DNA of 47,330 nt from Candidatus Latescibacterota bacterium (GCA_022821275.1 JAJEDY010000055.1:1-47330); one strand, 5' to 3'. Numbered from the stretch's first letter, positions 24,843 to 33,416 are shown. A program made the numbers and translations. The notes: generated by a model not told the origin, from the sequence alone.

Positions 24843-25952
24843 GTGGAAAGCGTAAAACGTCGCGACTTCATAAAAAAAGCCGGACTTGCCGGCGGAGCTG
24901 CACTATTGGCGGGCTGTGCATCCCCACAGGAAACCGGGGCACCCGCCGTACAAACGCGCAAAAAATACGAATGGAAAATGGTCACCACCTGGCCGCCGCA
25001 CTTCCCCATCCTGGGAGAATCCGCTGAACACATCGCCAAATGGGCAGAAGAAATGTCTGAAGGCCAGCTCAAAATACAGGTCTATGGCGGCGGCGAACTC
25101 ATCCCCCCCCTCGAAGGCTTTGACGCCGTCAGTGCGGGCACCGCAGAAATGTGTCACGGCGCCGCGTATTACTGGGCTGGAAAAGCGCAGGCAACCCAAT
25201 TCTTTGCCTCTGTACCCTTTGGCATGAACGCCCAACAAATGAACGCCTGGATCACCAGCGGCGGTGGCCTCGCCCTATGGGAAGAACTCTACGCCCCATT
25301 CAACCTCATCCCCATCCCCGCAGGCAACAGCGGTGTGCAAATGGGCGGCTGGTTCAACCGCGAAATCAACGCCGTAAGCGACCTTCATGGCCTCAAAATG
25401 CGCATCCCGGGCCTCGGCGGCAAAGTCATCTCCAAAGCCGGTGGATCGGCCATATTATCAGCCGGAGCAGAAATCTTCACCAACCTCGAACGCGGCGTCA
25501 TCGACGCAACCGAATGGATCGGCCCCTATCACGACACCCTCATGGGCTTTTACAAAGCCGCCAAATACTACTATTATCCCGGCTGGCATGAACCCGGCAC
25601 CGTCATAGAACTCATCGTCAACAAAGCCGCCTATCAAACCCTGCCCAAAAACCTGCAAGACATCGTGCGAACCGCTGCCGCACGCGCAAATGCCTGGGCA
25701 CTATCGGAATTTGAAGCCAAAAACAACGCGTATTTGCAAACCCTCACACAGGAACACAACGTAACCCTGAAAAAATTTCCCGACGAAGTCCTCAACACAC
25801 TCGAAAAATACGCTGGGGAAGTCGTAGATGAACTCGTCACAGCCGATGCCATGAGCAAAAAAGTATATGAATCATTTGAGGCATTTCGCAAAAAAATGAA
25901 CGGCTGGGCGGCGATATCGGAGAAAATCTATTACGAGAACTTGAGTGCATGA
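24843..25952 (+). CDS. dctP: TRAP transporter substrate-binding lipoprotein
   Basis: A 369-residue DctP-type periplasmic binding protein. The N-terminus 'VKRRDFIKKAGLAGGAALLA' then GC combines a twin-arginine motif (Arg6-Arg7) with a lipobox (Cys25), predicting Tat export as a folded lipoprotein. 'WKMVTTWPPHFPILGESAEH', 'GAAYYWAGKAQATQFFASVPFG' and 'SDLHGLKMRIPGLGGKV' match the alpha-keto-acid/chloroaromatic TRAP subgroup. I chose GTG at 24843 because GGAGG lies seven bases before it; an earlier TTG has none. Its permease genes are convergent downstream on the other strand, an unusual arrangement. Ligand unknown. Confidence 0.92.
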   Translation: MESVKRRDFIKKAGLAGGAALLAGCASPQETGAPAVQTRKKYEWKMVTTWPPHFPILGESAEHIAKWAEEMSEGQLKIQVYGGGELIPPLEGFDAVSAGTAEMCHGAAYYWAGKAQATQFFASVPFGMNAQQMNAWITSGGGLALWEELYAPFNLIPIPAGNSGVQMGGWFNREINAVSDLHGLKMRIPGLGGKVISKAGGSAILSAGAEIFTNLERGVIDATEWIGPYHDTLMGFYKAAKYYYYPGWHEPGTVIELIVNKAAYQTLPKNLQDIVRTAAARANAWALSEFEAKNNAYLQTLTQEHNVTLKKFPDEVLNTLEKYAGEVVDELVTADAMSKKVYESFEAFRKKMNGWAAISEKIYYENLSA

Positions 25953-25958
25953 GCAAAA

Positions 25959-26131
25959 GCATCCACAGATAAACGCAGATGAACACAGATGAAAGGCGAA
26001 AATTCCTGGATTACTGGCGTTGTGCTTGCGCGTGGCGGCTTTAGGCATGCCACAATGACGGGCAGGCACAAGACCCGCCCCTACATTTGTACCATCTGTG
26101 ACCATCTGCGACCATCTGCGGATCACACTTC
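25959..26131. repeat. Composite repeat between convergent TRAP genes
   Basis: The left end is CCACAGATAAACGCAGATG plus AACACAGATGAAAGG. In the middle are a decayed palindrome (TGGCGGC...GCCACAATGAC) and a GGGC...GCCCCTAC hairpin with arms GGGCAGG/ACCCGCCC. The right end (CCATCTGTG, ACCATCTGCG, CCATCTGCGGATC) inverts the left. It fills the whole gap and abuts the dctM stop. Confidence 0.75.
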
Positions 26132-27451
26132 TCATCCCCCCAAATATTTGGGGAGAGAAGTCGCCATCTCGGGAAACGCGATCACGAGCGTCAGCCCGAT
26201 AAGCTGAATAATAATAAACGGAATAATACCGCGATAAATATGGCCCGTGCGGACCTCGGGCGGGGCGACCCCCTTCAAATAGAAAAGTGAAAAACCAAAA
26301 GGCGGAGTCAAAAAAGACGTCTGCAAATTCATCGCAATCAGAATACCCAACCACAAAAGATCCACACCCAACGCCACAAAAATAGGTGCCACAACCGGAA
26401 CAATAATAAACGTAATCTCGATAAAATCGATAAAAAAGCCCGCCACAAAAATCATAACCATCACAAGCGCGAGAAACGCGCCCGGACTCATATTCGCCGA
26501 CAGAATGAGATTCGTCAAATACGCATCGCCGTGCATACCGCGAAACACCAGACCAAACGCCGTAGCCCCCACCAGAATAATAAAAACCATACACGTCAGA
26601 TGCGTCGTCTCCACCATCACGGCCTTGAGCGTCGCATAAGAAAACTTCTTTTGCAACACCGTCAAAAGCGTCGCGCCAAACGCACCCACGGCTGCCGCCT
26701 CGGTAGGCGAAGCAATCCCCGCAAAAATAGAACCCAGCACCGCAACGACCAGGACAGCCGGCAAAATAAAAGCCTGAAAAACGCGCTTCACCATCGCCCT
26801 GCCGTGAAATTGCGCGAGTTCCTCCTCTGGCATCGCCGGTGCCCACTCAGACTTAAAAATCGCAATCAAAACGAGATAAACCACATAAAGCCCCACCAGA
26901 ACAAACCCGGGCAACACCGCACCCACAAACATATCCCCAATCGAAACATTCAGCACACTACCCAGCAGCACCAGCACAATACTCGGCGGAATAATCTGCC
27001 CCAGCGTACCCGACGCCGAAATCGTCCCCGCGGCGACCTCGGCACGGTATCCCCGCTTCAGCATCGTCGGCAAACTCAGCAACCCCATCGTCACCACAGT
27101 CGCCCCCACAATACCCGTAGAAGCCCCGAACAGCGCCCCCACAGCAACCACAGAAATCGCCAGCCCCCCGCGCAAATGGCCAAAAAGCAGCGCCATCGTC
27201 TCCAGCAAATTCTCAGCCAGCCCGGACTTCTCTAACATCACCCCCATAAACACAAACAAAGGCACGGCAATCAGCACATAATTCGTCATCACCCCCCAGA
27301 TACGCAGGGGCAAAAGATTGAAAAAAGCGGGCCCAAACGTCAAATAGCCCAAAATAAAAGAAACGCCGCCAAGCGTAAACGCAACCGGAAAACCGAGCAA
27401 AAGAAGAAGGAACAGAACGCCAAACAGAATCAAGGGCATCGCCTCGATCAT
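26132..27451 (-). CDS. dctM: TRAP transporter large permease
   Basis: A 439-residue, roughly 12-span membrane protein of the DctM family: 'PLILFGVLFLLLLLGFPVAF', 'VPLFVFMGVMLEKSGLAENL', 'GALFGASTGIVGATVVTMG' and 'GTISASGTLGQIIPPSIVLVL'. It carries solute into the cell driven by an ion gradient. It overlaps dctQ by four bases (ATGA). It ends 'PKYLGG', encoded in a perfect 16-base palindrome (26138-26153) beside the repeat. It converges with dctP. Confidence 0.95.
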   Translation of the reverse strand: MIEAMPLILFGVLFLLLLLGFPVAFTLGGVSFILGYLTFGPAFFNLLPLRIWGVMTNYVLIAVPLFVFMGVMLEKSGLAENLLETMALLFGHLRGGLAISVVAVGALFGASTGIVGATVVTMGLLSLPTMLKRGYRAEVAAGTISASGTLGQIIPPSIVLVLLGSVLNVSIGDMFVGAVLPGFVLVGLYVVYLVLIAIFKSEWAPAMPEEELAQFHGRAMVKRVFQAFILPAVLVVAVLGSIFAGIASPTEAAAVGAFGATLLTVLQKKFSYATLKAVMVETTHLTCMVFIILVGATAFGLVFRGMHGDAYLTNLILSANMSPGAFLALVMVMIFVAGFFIDFIEITFIIVPVVAPIFVALGVDLLWLGILIAMNLQTSFLTPPFGFSLFYLKGVAPPEVRTGHIYRGIIPFIIIQLIGLTLVIAFPEMATSLPKYLGG

Positions 27452-27972
27452 CCACCCACCTCCTCATTGCGCCCCAGGACGGAAAGCAAAGACCGACACG
27501 CCAGCCCCAGCCCCTGTAGCAAAAGTAGAACAAAACCCAGAGGAATAGCCGCCTTCAGCACCCACCGCGCGGGCAGCCCCCCCGGATCGGGCGACGTCTC
27601 CCCAATATGGAACGCACTAACCACAAAATACTGTGAACTCACAATAACAATCAGGCAAAACGGAATCAAAAACAGAACACTACCGATCAAATTCACCCAC
27701 GCCTTCTTACGATCAGAAAACCGGCTATAGAACACATCCACGCGCACGTGTTGATCGTGCTTGAGCGAATAAGCAGCCCCAAGCAAAAAAATAAGCCCGA
27801 ACAAATGCCATTCCAGCTCCTGAACAGCCACCAGGCTATTCTTCAGCAAATAGCGGGTAAAAACATCGTAACACACCACCGCCACCAGCACAGCGGTAAG
27901 CCACGCAATCGCCCTGCCAACGCGCTCATTCAATCCATCGACAAATCGAATATATGCTCTCAAAACCTGCAA
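27448..27972 (-). CDS. dctQ: TRAP transporter small permease
   Basis: A 174-residue four-span DctQ protein: 'VGRAIAWLTAVLVAVVCYDV', 'QELEWHLFGLIFLLGAAYSL', 'DQHVRVDVFYSR' and a C-terminal span 'AIPLGFVLLLLQGLGLA'. The start is TTG at 27972, supported by GAGGAG six bases upstream. It leads the two-gene permease unit. Confidence 0.93.
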   Translation of the reverse strand: MQVLRAYIRFVDGLNERVGRAIAWLTAVLVAVVCYDVFTRYLLKNSLVAVQELEWHLFGLIFLLGAAYSLKHDQHVRVDVFYSRFSDRKKAWVNLIGSVLFLIPFCLIVIVSSQYFVVSAFHIGETSPDPGGLPARWVLKAAIPLGFVLLLLQGLGLACRSLLSVLGRNEEVGG

Positions 27973-28031
27973 AATACGCTCCTCAAAAAAATGGACTGAA
28001 AGAATATAAACAAATTCACAAAGCAGACGGT

Positions 28032-28100
28032 AAAATATGATCCTTGATACAGAATCATATTTTGTGTAAATTTAATTTGTCATTTTGAATTTACACAAAA
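28032..28100. promoter_or_regulatory. Two perfect inverted repeats upstream of the AAA/DUF4143 gene
   Basis: AAAATATGAT (28032-28041) pairs with ATCATATTTT (28054-28063). Overlapping its edge, TTTTGTGTAAATT (28060-28072) pairs with AATTTACACAAAA (28088-28100), a perfect 13-base arm ending nine bases before the ATG. Either is a candidate operator, or an mRNA hairpin that hides the ribosome-binding region, which otherwise shows no clear motif. Confidence 0.55.
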
Positions 28101-28109
28101 AACGCGCCC

Positions 28110-29264
28110 ATGAATTATCTTTCTCGACAAATTGAACCCATCCTGTCCGACTATCTCAATGCATTCCCCGTAGTCGGCATTACAGGACCTCGGCAATCGG
28201 GAAAATCTACGCTCCTCCAACACGTCCTGCGCGACGCTTACACCTATGTCACATTTGACGACATAAGACAACTGGCATTATTTGAAGACGACCCCGAAAA
28301 ATTTATGCAAATGTATCGCCACCGCGTTATATTTGACGAAGTACAAAAAGCCCCCGCACTTTTCAACCACATCAAACTCGCTGTTGATCGAGACCGCAAT
28401 ACCTACGGCAAATTTGTACTCACCGGATCCAGCCAATTCTTGCTCATGCAAAATGTAGCGGATAGTTTGGCAGGGCGCATTGGTCTATTATCACTTCTAC
28501 CCTTTGATCATCGGGAATTGCCCAAAGCACTTTGTGAAACAGCCATATGGCGCGGCTCTTATCCCGAACTGGTCACGCGCCATTATCGCAATGCCGACGA
28601 CTGGTATGCCTCCTATATCGAAACCTACCTCGCACGCGACGTGCGAGACGTCGCACAAATTGGCAATCTGCGCGACTTTCGGAACTTGATCCAGTTGCTC
28701 GCGGCAAATACGGCACAGATACTCAACATGTCTCGCCTTGCCAGTGATCTGGGCGTGACAATGCCCACAATCAAACGGTGGATTTCCATATTAGAAATGT
28801 CGTATGTCATCTTTCTCTTGCCCCCTTATTTTCGAAATTTCGGCAAGCGGGTTATCAAGCGCCCCAAAATATATTTTTACGACACGGGACTGGTATCGGC
28901 TCTCACGGGCATTCGGACTGAAGAAATGTATGACCGCGGACCGATGGCTGGCGCACTCTTTGAAAATTATATCCTATCTCAAGTGCTCAAACACCACAAA
29001 CACACCAATCGGCGTTGTGAATTTTACTTTTACCGAACCAGTCACGGCGTCGAAATCGATCTCGTTATTGACACGGGACAAACCCGACATTTTGTCGAAA
29101 TAAAAAAAACCGCGACCTTCCGACCTCGTCTCATAAAAACACTCAACACACTTGCGCCTCAAGCCGACACAGCGACACTGGTCTATCAGGGAGATTCCCT
29201 GTCCAATTACGGCAATATTCGCATTTGCAACTGGTCGAACTACCTCACCCACAACAAGGAGTAA
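28110..29264 (+). CDS. AAA_14 / DUF4143 ATPase
   Basis: A 384-residue protein with Walker A 'GPRQSGKST' (26-34), Walker B-like 'HRVIFDEVQKAP', sensor 'KFVLTGSSQFLL', a winged-helix-like middle ('MSRLASDLGVTMPTIKRWISILE') and a C-terminal DUF4143 domain with a nuclease-like 'GVEIDLVIDTG...FVEIKKTATF'. The family is widespread and mobile, often variable between strains, of unclear role, sometimes discussed as defence- or toxin-related. The leader is AT-rich with strong inverted repeats, unlike the GC-richer neighbours. The sulfatase gene starts four bases after its stop. Confidence 0.88.
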   Translation: MNYLSRQIEPILSDYLNAFPVVGITGPRQSGKSTLLQHVLRDAYTYVTFDDIRQLALFEDDPEKFMQMYRHRVIFDEVQKAPALFNHIKLAVDRDRNTYGKFVLTGSSQFLLMQNVADSLAGRIGLLSLLPFDHRELPKALCETAIWRGSYPELVTRHYRNADDWYASYIETYLARDVRDVAQIGNLRDFRNLIQLLAANTAQILNMSRLASDLGVTMPTIKRWISILEMSYVIFLLPPYFRNFGKRVIKRPKIYFYDTGLVSALTGIRTEEMYDRGPMAGALFENYILSQVLKHHKHTNRRCEFYFYRTSHGVEIDLVIDTGQTRHFVEIKKTATFRPRLIKTLNTLAPQADTATLVYQGDSLSNYGNIRICNWSNYLTHNKE

Positions 29265-29268
29265 CCCC

Positions 29269-30699
29269 ATGTCAAAACAACCGAACATCCTCCTCTTCAT
29301 CAGCGACCAACAGCGCACAGACACCTTGAAATGTTATGGCAACGACTGGATACAATCGCCGCACCAGGACGCCCTTGCAGAGCGCAGCTTCGTCTTTGAA
29401 AACACCTACGTCACCCAACCCGTATGCACCCCTGCCCGCGGATCGCTCATGACCGGACTATACCCGCACAACCACAGATGCATGGTCAACCGGGACCACT
29501 TACACGACGACATCGCATCCATCGCAAAAATGCTACCCGACACCTATCGGAAAGCCATGTTCGGAAAATGGCACCTCGGCGACGACTCCGTGCGCCAGCA
29601 CGGCTTTGACGAATGGATCAGCACAGAAGACGACCACCGCAACAAATACTCCCGTCCCGGCCTGCCCTTCAGCAGCTATTACTACTGGATGAAAGAACAG
29701 GGCATAGAACCCCAAAACAACAGTGCCACCGGAGAAATCATCTTCTCACCGCGCCAGCGCTCCCAACTCCCCGCAGAATACCAGATGGGCACCTTCATCG
29801 CCAACCACTCCGAGCGATTCATCCGGGAAAACACAGACCGCCCCTGGCTCCTCGTATTCAGCACATTTGAGCCACACCCCCCAATGACCGGACCCTACGA
29901 CGGCCTGTACGACCCCGATACCCTGCCCGTTGGCCCCACCTTCATCAAAAAACCAGAAGGACACGCCCTGTTTAACCGCGCGCGTGCAGAACACTATCTC
30001 AACAACAGGGTTGAAGGTCAAGACATGCGACAAGAAGCATCCTGGCGAAAACTGCGGGCGCAATACTACGGCAACGTAAAAATCATCGACGACGCCATAG
30101 GCCGCATGGTACAGGCACTGAAAGAAACCGGACAAATGGAAAACACCGTCTTTGCCGTCACCAGCGACCACGGCGAAATGGCAGGCGACCACGCCATGTT
30201 CGAAAAACGCGCATTCTACGAAGAATCCGCGCGCGTCCCCATGATCTTAAGCGTCCCGTGGCTCACACAAACGGAAAAGCGCATCGACGGCGTCTTTGGA
30301 CACGCCGACCTCATCGCCACCCTCATAGAATTGGCCAACCAGCCCCTCCCCCAAACCCTCCCGGGCCGCCCGTGTGCCGACGTCTTAAACGGCGATGCCG
30401 ACCTGCGCGACCACACCGCATTCATGGAATGGAACGGCATAGGCGACCGCAATTTGGGCAACCCAAAAATCAACCTCATGGCTACCTTGCCCTGGCGCTG
30501 TGCCGTAACCGGAGACCGGTGGAAACTCAACCTGTGTGCCGGCGACCAGTGCGAATTATTCGACCTGAACAACGACCCCTATGAAGAAACCAACCTCTTT
30601 GACGACCCTGCGCACCGCGACCGGGCGCGGGAAATCGCAGCCCGCATTCGCCTGTGGCAGCACGAAACAGATGACCACGCGCCCTTGCCGGGGATTTAA
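29269..30699 (+). CDS. Sulfatase (formylglycine type), copy 3
   Basis: A 476-residue sulfatase: 'QPNILLFISDQQRTDTL' with the metal Asp, 'CTPARGSLMTGLYPH' with Cys53 as the formylglycine site, 'AMFGKWHLGDD', and 'AVTSDHGEMAGDHAMFEKR'. I chose the ATG at 29269, preceded by AAGGAG inside the end of the AAA gene; the upstream in-frame part is that gene's shadow. No signal peptide. The CxPxR triads of the three sulfatases here differ (CVPAR, CSPSR, CTPAR), so they are not recent duplicates. Confidence 0.93.
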   Translation: MSKQPNILLFISDQQRTDTLKCYGNDWIQSPHQDALAERSFVFENTYVTQPVCTPARGSLMTGLYPHNHRCMVNRDHLHDDIASIAKMLPDTYRKAMFGKWHLGDDSVRQHGFDEWISTEDDHRNKYSRPGLPFSSYYYWMKEQGIEPQNNSATGEIIFSPRQRSQLPAEYQMGTFIANHSERFIRENTDRPWLLVFSTFEPHPPMTGPYDGLYDPDTLPVGPTFIKKPEGHALFNRARAEHYLNNRVEGQDMRQEASWRKLRAQYYGNVKIIDDAIGRMVQALKETGQMENTVFAVTSDHGEMAGDHAMFEKRAFYEESARVPMILSVPWLTQTEKRIDGVFGHADLIATLIELANQPLPQTLPGRPCADVLNGDADLRDHTAFMEWNGIGDRNLGNPKINLMATLPWRCAVTGDRWKLNLCAGDQCELFDLNNDPYEETNLFDDPAHRDRAREIAARIRLWQHETDDHAPLPGI

Positions 30700-30707
30700 A
30701 AGCAAAG

Positions 30708-30835
30708 GAAAAGCAACCACAGATGAACACAGATGAACACGGATGAAAGGCAAAAAGCGAAAGGCAAAATCAAAACCTCTGGATCGCGGCTTACACCCTG
30801 CCGCGATGACAAGTGCGCTTATCACGCCCCTACTG
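30708..30835. repeat. Composite repeat after sulfatase copy 3
   Basis: The left end is AACCACAGATGAACACAG, ATGAACACGGATGAAAGG; a palindrome GGATCGCGGCTTACACC/CTGCCGCGATGAC lies at 30776-30810; then a truncated right part with CGCCCCTAC. The right inverted end is missing. Confidence 0.75.
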
Positions 30836-30837
30836 AA

Positions 30838-30866
30838 TTGACATTCAAACTCCTTTACAATTTACT
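30838..30866 (+). promoter_or_regulatory. Possible promoter for the small HTH gene
   Basis: A perfect TTGACA (30838-30843) and TTTACT (30861-30866) with 17-base spacing, about 180 bases before the next start codon. The -10 match is weak. Confidence 0.3.
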
Positions 30867-31048
30867 TGCAAATAAGAAGAGAATGACTATATTGCATATT
30901 GCGTGAGAATGCGGAATTGTGGGCATTAGCGGGACTTCCTCTCTGGCTTTGCCTTCCGAACATCTCACGTTACCCCACTTATTCGGTCCGACTCTGTTTG
31001 TATCAAAGAGCGGTGTCGTATGTTTCACATCTCTTAAGGAACCCTGCC

Positions 31049-31264
31049 ATGGACGACACGGCGTTGTTAAAACTGCTGGAGGCTGGGATTGGTGAAGACG
31101 TTGCTGCTACACAACTGAACATATCTCCCCAACAGGTTAAAGGACGAATCAGAGAATATTTACAGGCGGGCATCTTAAATTGCAATGGCGAACGCGAAAC
31201 CATCAACTGGAAAGCCTTTGGCAAATGGAAAAAACTGGCACAGACCGTTGAAACCGCGCATTAA
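31049..31264 (+). CDS. Small putative helix-turn-helix protein
   Basis: A 71-residue protein. 'LLEAGIGEDVAATQLNISPQQ' then 'VKGRIREYLQAGIL' looks like a helix-turn-helix, followed by a short basic tail. AAGGA lies nine bases before the chosen ATG at 31049; an earlier in-frame ATG has none. It may be a DNA-binding regulator. It is followed directly by a terminator, so it is probably a single-gene transcript. Confidence 0.55.
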   Translation: MDDTALLKLLEAGIGEDVAATQLNISPQQVKGRIREYLQAGILNCNGERETINWKAFGKWKKLAQTVETAH

Positions 31265-31294
31265 AAAAAACAAAATCGGGTTATGTAATAAGAT

Positions 31295-31327
31295 GGGCAG
31301 TCGCATGTACGCAACTGCCCGTTTTTT
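31295..31327 (+). terminator. Rho-independent terminator after the HTH gene
   Basis: GGGCAGT (31295-31301) pairs with ACTGCCC (31314-31320) around a 12-base loop, followed by G and six T. It ends 22 bases before the next gene's start, so that gene needs a promoter within or beyond it, or is controlled by attenuation. Confidence 0.75.
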
Positions 31328-31349
31328 GTCTCAAGAAAGAAGCGTGAAA

Positions 31350-32552
31350 ATGGGTAGATTGTGGACCTCCATTCTCTTGCTTTTCCACCTCGCAACATCC
31401 GTCTCAGCAACACAGGTACAAATGGGCGTCGATGTATTTCTGGAACACCACATCCACCTGGTCACAAACGCACGGGTCGGACTGATCACCAACCCCACGG
31501 GACGCACAAAAACAGGCATCGCAACAATCGATACCCTGCAGCGGCACCCGGACGTAAATCTCGTTGCCCTATTTGCACTTGAACACGGAATCAAAGCACA
31601 AGCAAAAGCCGGCGAACATGTGCGCGACACGCAAATAGACAACCTCCCCGTATATTCGCTCTACGGAAGTGGCCGCTCTCTAAAATCCGCACTGGACAAA
31701 ATCGACGTCATAATCTACGACATCCAGGACGTGGGCAGCAGAGCCTACACCTACATCTGGAGCCTGACCAAAATCATAAAAGCCGCGGGCGAATACGACA
31801 AACGCGTCATCGTCCTCGACCGTCCCAATCCCCTCGGAGGACGCACAGTAGATGGTCCCATAACTGGGGAAAAATGGCGATCCTTAGTTGGAGGACTATA
31901 CCCGGTACCCCGCGTGTACGGACTCACAGTTGGCGAACTCGCCCGCTACCTCAACCGGGAACACCTCCTCGCGTGTTCCCTCACCGTCGTACCCATGGAA
32001 GGCTACCAGCGCAACACGCGCTGGGCGGACATCGGACGCGCCTGGGTCGAGCCATCGCCCAACATCCCATCGCTCGAATCCGCTGTCTGCTTTGCCGCAA
32101 CCGGAACCATTGGCGCATTGGGGACGGTACACATCGGCATTGGAACCGACATGCCCTTTCAAATCGCCGGCGCGCCGTGGATCAACGCAGAAAAAAGCAC
32201 CCGTGCCCTGAACGCCATGCAACTGCCCGGCGTACACTTTCAACCCCTGATATTTGAACCCGACACATGGCTCTTTCGCAACAAAAAAGTACAGGCTATA
32301 TTCTTGCACATAACAGACCCCATCGCCTTTCGATCCACGCGCACAGAAGTAGCCATACTCGCACACCTCGCGGCAACATATCCCGAATTCAAAATCCCAA
32401 AAGACCGGTATGAACGCTTTGATCAGGCCATGGGAACCCGCGCCGTGCGCGAAGCCCTCTTAAAAGGCGATACCGCGCGGGAAATATGGGAGCGATGGGA
32501 GGCGGAATTGGAGAAGTTCGCTACTGTGAGGGAAAAATACTTTTTGTATTAA
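31350..32552 (+). CDS. namZ: DUF1343 exo-beta-N-acetylmuramidase-like exported protein
   Basis: A 400-residue protein of the DUF1343/GH171 family, whose characterised member NamZ removes terminal MurNAc from peptidoglycan fragments. The N-terminal MGRLWTSILLLFHLATSVSA is a signal peptide. Family blocks are 'VGLITNPTGRTKTG', 'ALFALEHGIKAQAKAGEHV', 'VIIYDIQDVGSRAYTYIWSL' and 'VLDRPNPLGGRTVDGP'. The start is set by the signal peptide; an upstream frame runs back through the terminator. It likely acts in cell-wall recycling in the periplasm. No other wall-recycling genes are adjacent. Confidence 0.88.
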   Translation: MGRLWTSILLLFHLATSVSATQVQMGVDVFLEHHIHLVTNARVGLITNPTGRTKTGIATIDTLQRHPDVNLVALFALEHGIKAQAKAGEHVRDTQIDNLPVYSLYGSGRSLKSALDKIDVIIYDIQDVGSRAYTYIWSLTKIIKAAGEYDKRVIVLDRPNPLGGRTVDGPITGEKWRSLVGGLYPVPRVYGLTVGELARYLNREHLLACSLTVVPMEGYQRNTRWADIGRAWVEPSPNIPSLESAVCFAATGTIGALGTVHIGIGTDMPFQIAGAPWINAEKSTRALNAMQLPGVHFQPLIFEPDTWLFRNKKVQAIFLHITDPIAFRSTRTEVAILAHLAATYPEFKIPKDRYERFDQAMGTRAVREALLKGDTAREIWERWEAELEKFATVREKYFLY

Positions 32553-32554
32553 AC

Positions 32555-32594
32555 CTTCTGGATCGCACGGGACGGCACGGGGGCCGTCCCCTAC
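32555..32594. repeat. Truncated palindrome fused to a CCCCTAC hairpin
   Basis: Only the left arm of the palindrome (CTTCTGGATCGC) remains, joined to a hairpin GGGACGGC...GCCGTCCC followed by CTAC. The stem sequence differs from the common GGGCGAGGC form but pairs fully. Confidence 0.7.
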
Positions 32595-32627
32595 AATATA
32601 GACCGTAGCTCAATAAAGGAGCATCCT

Positions 32628-33251
32628 ATGCCCGGCATCATCTTCTGGGATGTCGATACCCAACACGACTTCATCATGCCCGACGGAAAACTCTACGTCA
32701 CCGCATCGGAAAAGCGCTTGCCGAACCTCAAAAAACTCACGGACTATGCGCGACAACAGGGCATCTCCATCCTCGGCTCGGTTGACAACCACCAGATAAC
32801 CGACCCCGAAATCTCCGACAACCCAGACTATCTGGAAACCTTTCCGCCCCACTGCATCGCGGGCACAAAAGGACAAAAAAAAGTACCCGAAACCCAACCG
32901 CAAAACCCCCTCTGGATCGATACCGACGCCCCGGACGACCTCATCGACCAGGTACAAAAACACCGCGGTGAAATCATCTTTCGCAAACAGCGCTTTGACG
33001 TCTTCACCAACCCCCACGTCGAACCCGTACTCAACGCCATCGACCCCGAACGCATCGTCCTCTACGGCGTAGCCCTCGACGTCTGCAACGCCTATGCAAT
33101 TAACGGCTTCTTAAACCGCAACACAGCGCCCATCCAACTCGTCCTGGACGCCACACAAGCCATCGACCCCGAACGCGGCGACCGCCTGGTTGATAACTGG
33201 CAGCAACAGGGTGTCGAAATCGTATCCACCGATGAAATTGTCAACGCGTAA
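32628..33251 (+). CDS. Nicotinamidase/isochorismatase-family cysteine hydrolase
   Basis: A 207-residue hydrolase with the catalytic triad Asp10 ('WDVDTQHDF'), Lys120 ('FRKQRFDVF') and Cys153 ('YGVALDVCNAYA'). The 'PPHCIAGTKGQ' motif is typical of nicotinamidases (PncA), favouring nicotinamide deamidation in NAD salvage. The metal-binding region around 'SVDNH' has one His of the usual set. AAGGAG lies upstream of the ATG. Neighbours on both sides are separated by repeats, so it is probably a single-gene unit. Confidence 0.88.
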   Translation: MPGIIFWDVDTQHDFIMPDGKLYVTASEKRLPNLKKLTDYARQQGISILGSVDNHQITDPEISDNPDYLETFPPHCIAGTKGQKKVPETQPQNPLWIDTDAPDDLIDQVQKHRGEIIFRKQRFDVFTNPHVEPVLNAIDPERIVLYGVALDVCNAYAINGFLNRNTAPIQLVLDATQAIDPERGDRLVDNWQQQGVEIVSTDEIVNA

Positions 33252-33253
33252 AA

Positions 33254-33416
33254 GTATCCGCAGATGGCGCAGATGATGCAGATGAAAAGGCAAAAACCTC
33301 TGGATCGCGGCTCAACCATGTCCCTGCATGATTTTGAGCAGGGATACATACCGCGATGACATGGGCGAGGCATGCCTCGTCCCTACACCCTTCACACTTC
33401 ACACTTCACACTTTCT
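33254..33416. repeat. Composite repeat with a hairpin inserted in its palindrome
   Basis: The left end is ATCCGCAGATGGCGCAGATG and on. The palindrome arms GGATCGCGGCTCAACCATG and ACCGCGATGAC (33297-33360) are split by about 28 extra bases that form their own hairpin (TCCCTGC...GCAGGGA, 33321-33344). Then come a GGGCGAGGC-type hairpin (33363-33386) and CACTTCACACTTCACACTT, ending at the ABC gene's ATG. Confidence 0.8.

Larger units (their letters stand above)
30700..31048. other. Non-coding stretch: repeat plus putative promoter region
   Basis: About 350 bases without a gene. The first 135 are composite repeat and the next 30 a possible promoter. The rest, about 180 bases, is AT-richer with an unsupported in-frame extension of the small HTH gene. 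I see no RNA gene or riboswitch in it. Confidence 0.5.

Noticed and set aside
26138-26153. Perfect palindrome CCCCAAATATTTGGGG as a terminator
   Set aside because: It lies inside the last codons of dctM, has no loop and no T-run; recorded only in the gene entry.
28110-29264. AAA/DUF4143 gene as part of a defence island
   Set aside because: No other defence gene (restriction, toxin, CRISPR, Abi) is adjacent, so no system is claimed.
31185-31349. Longer N-terminus for the NamZ-like protein
   Set aside because: That frame runs through the previous gene and its terminator; a signal peptide starts at the chosen ATG.
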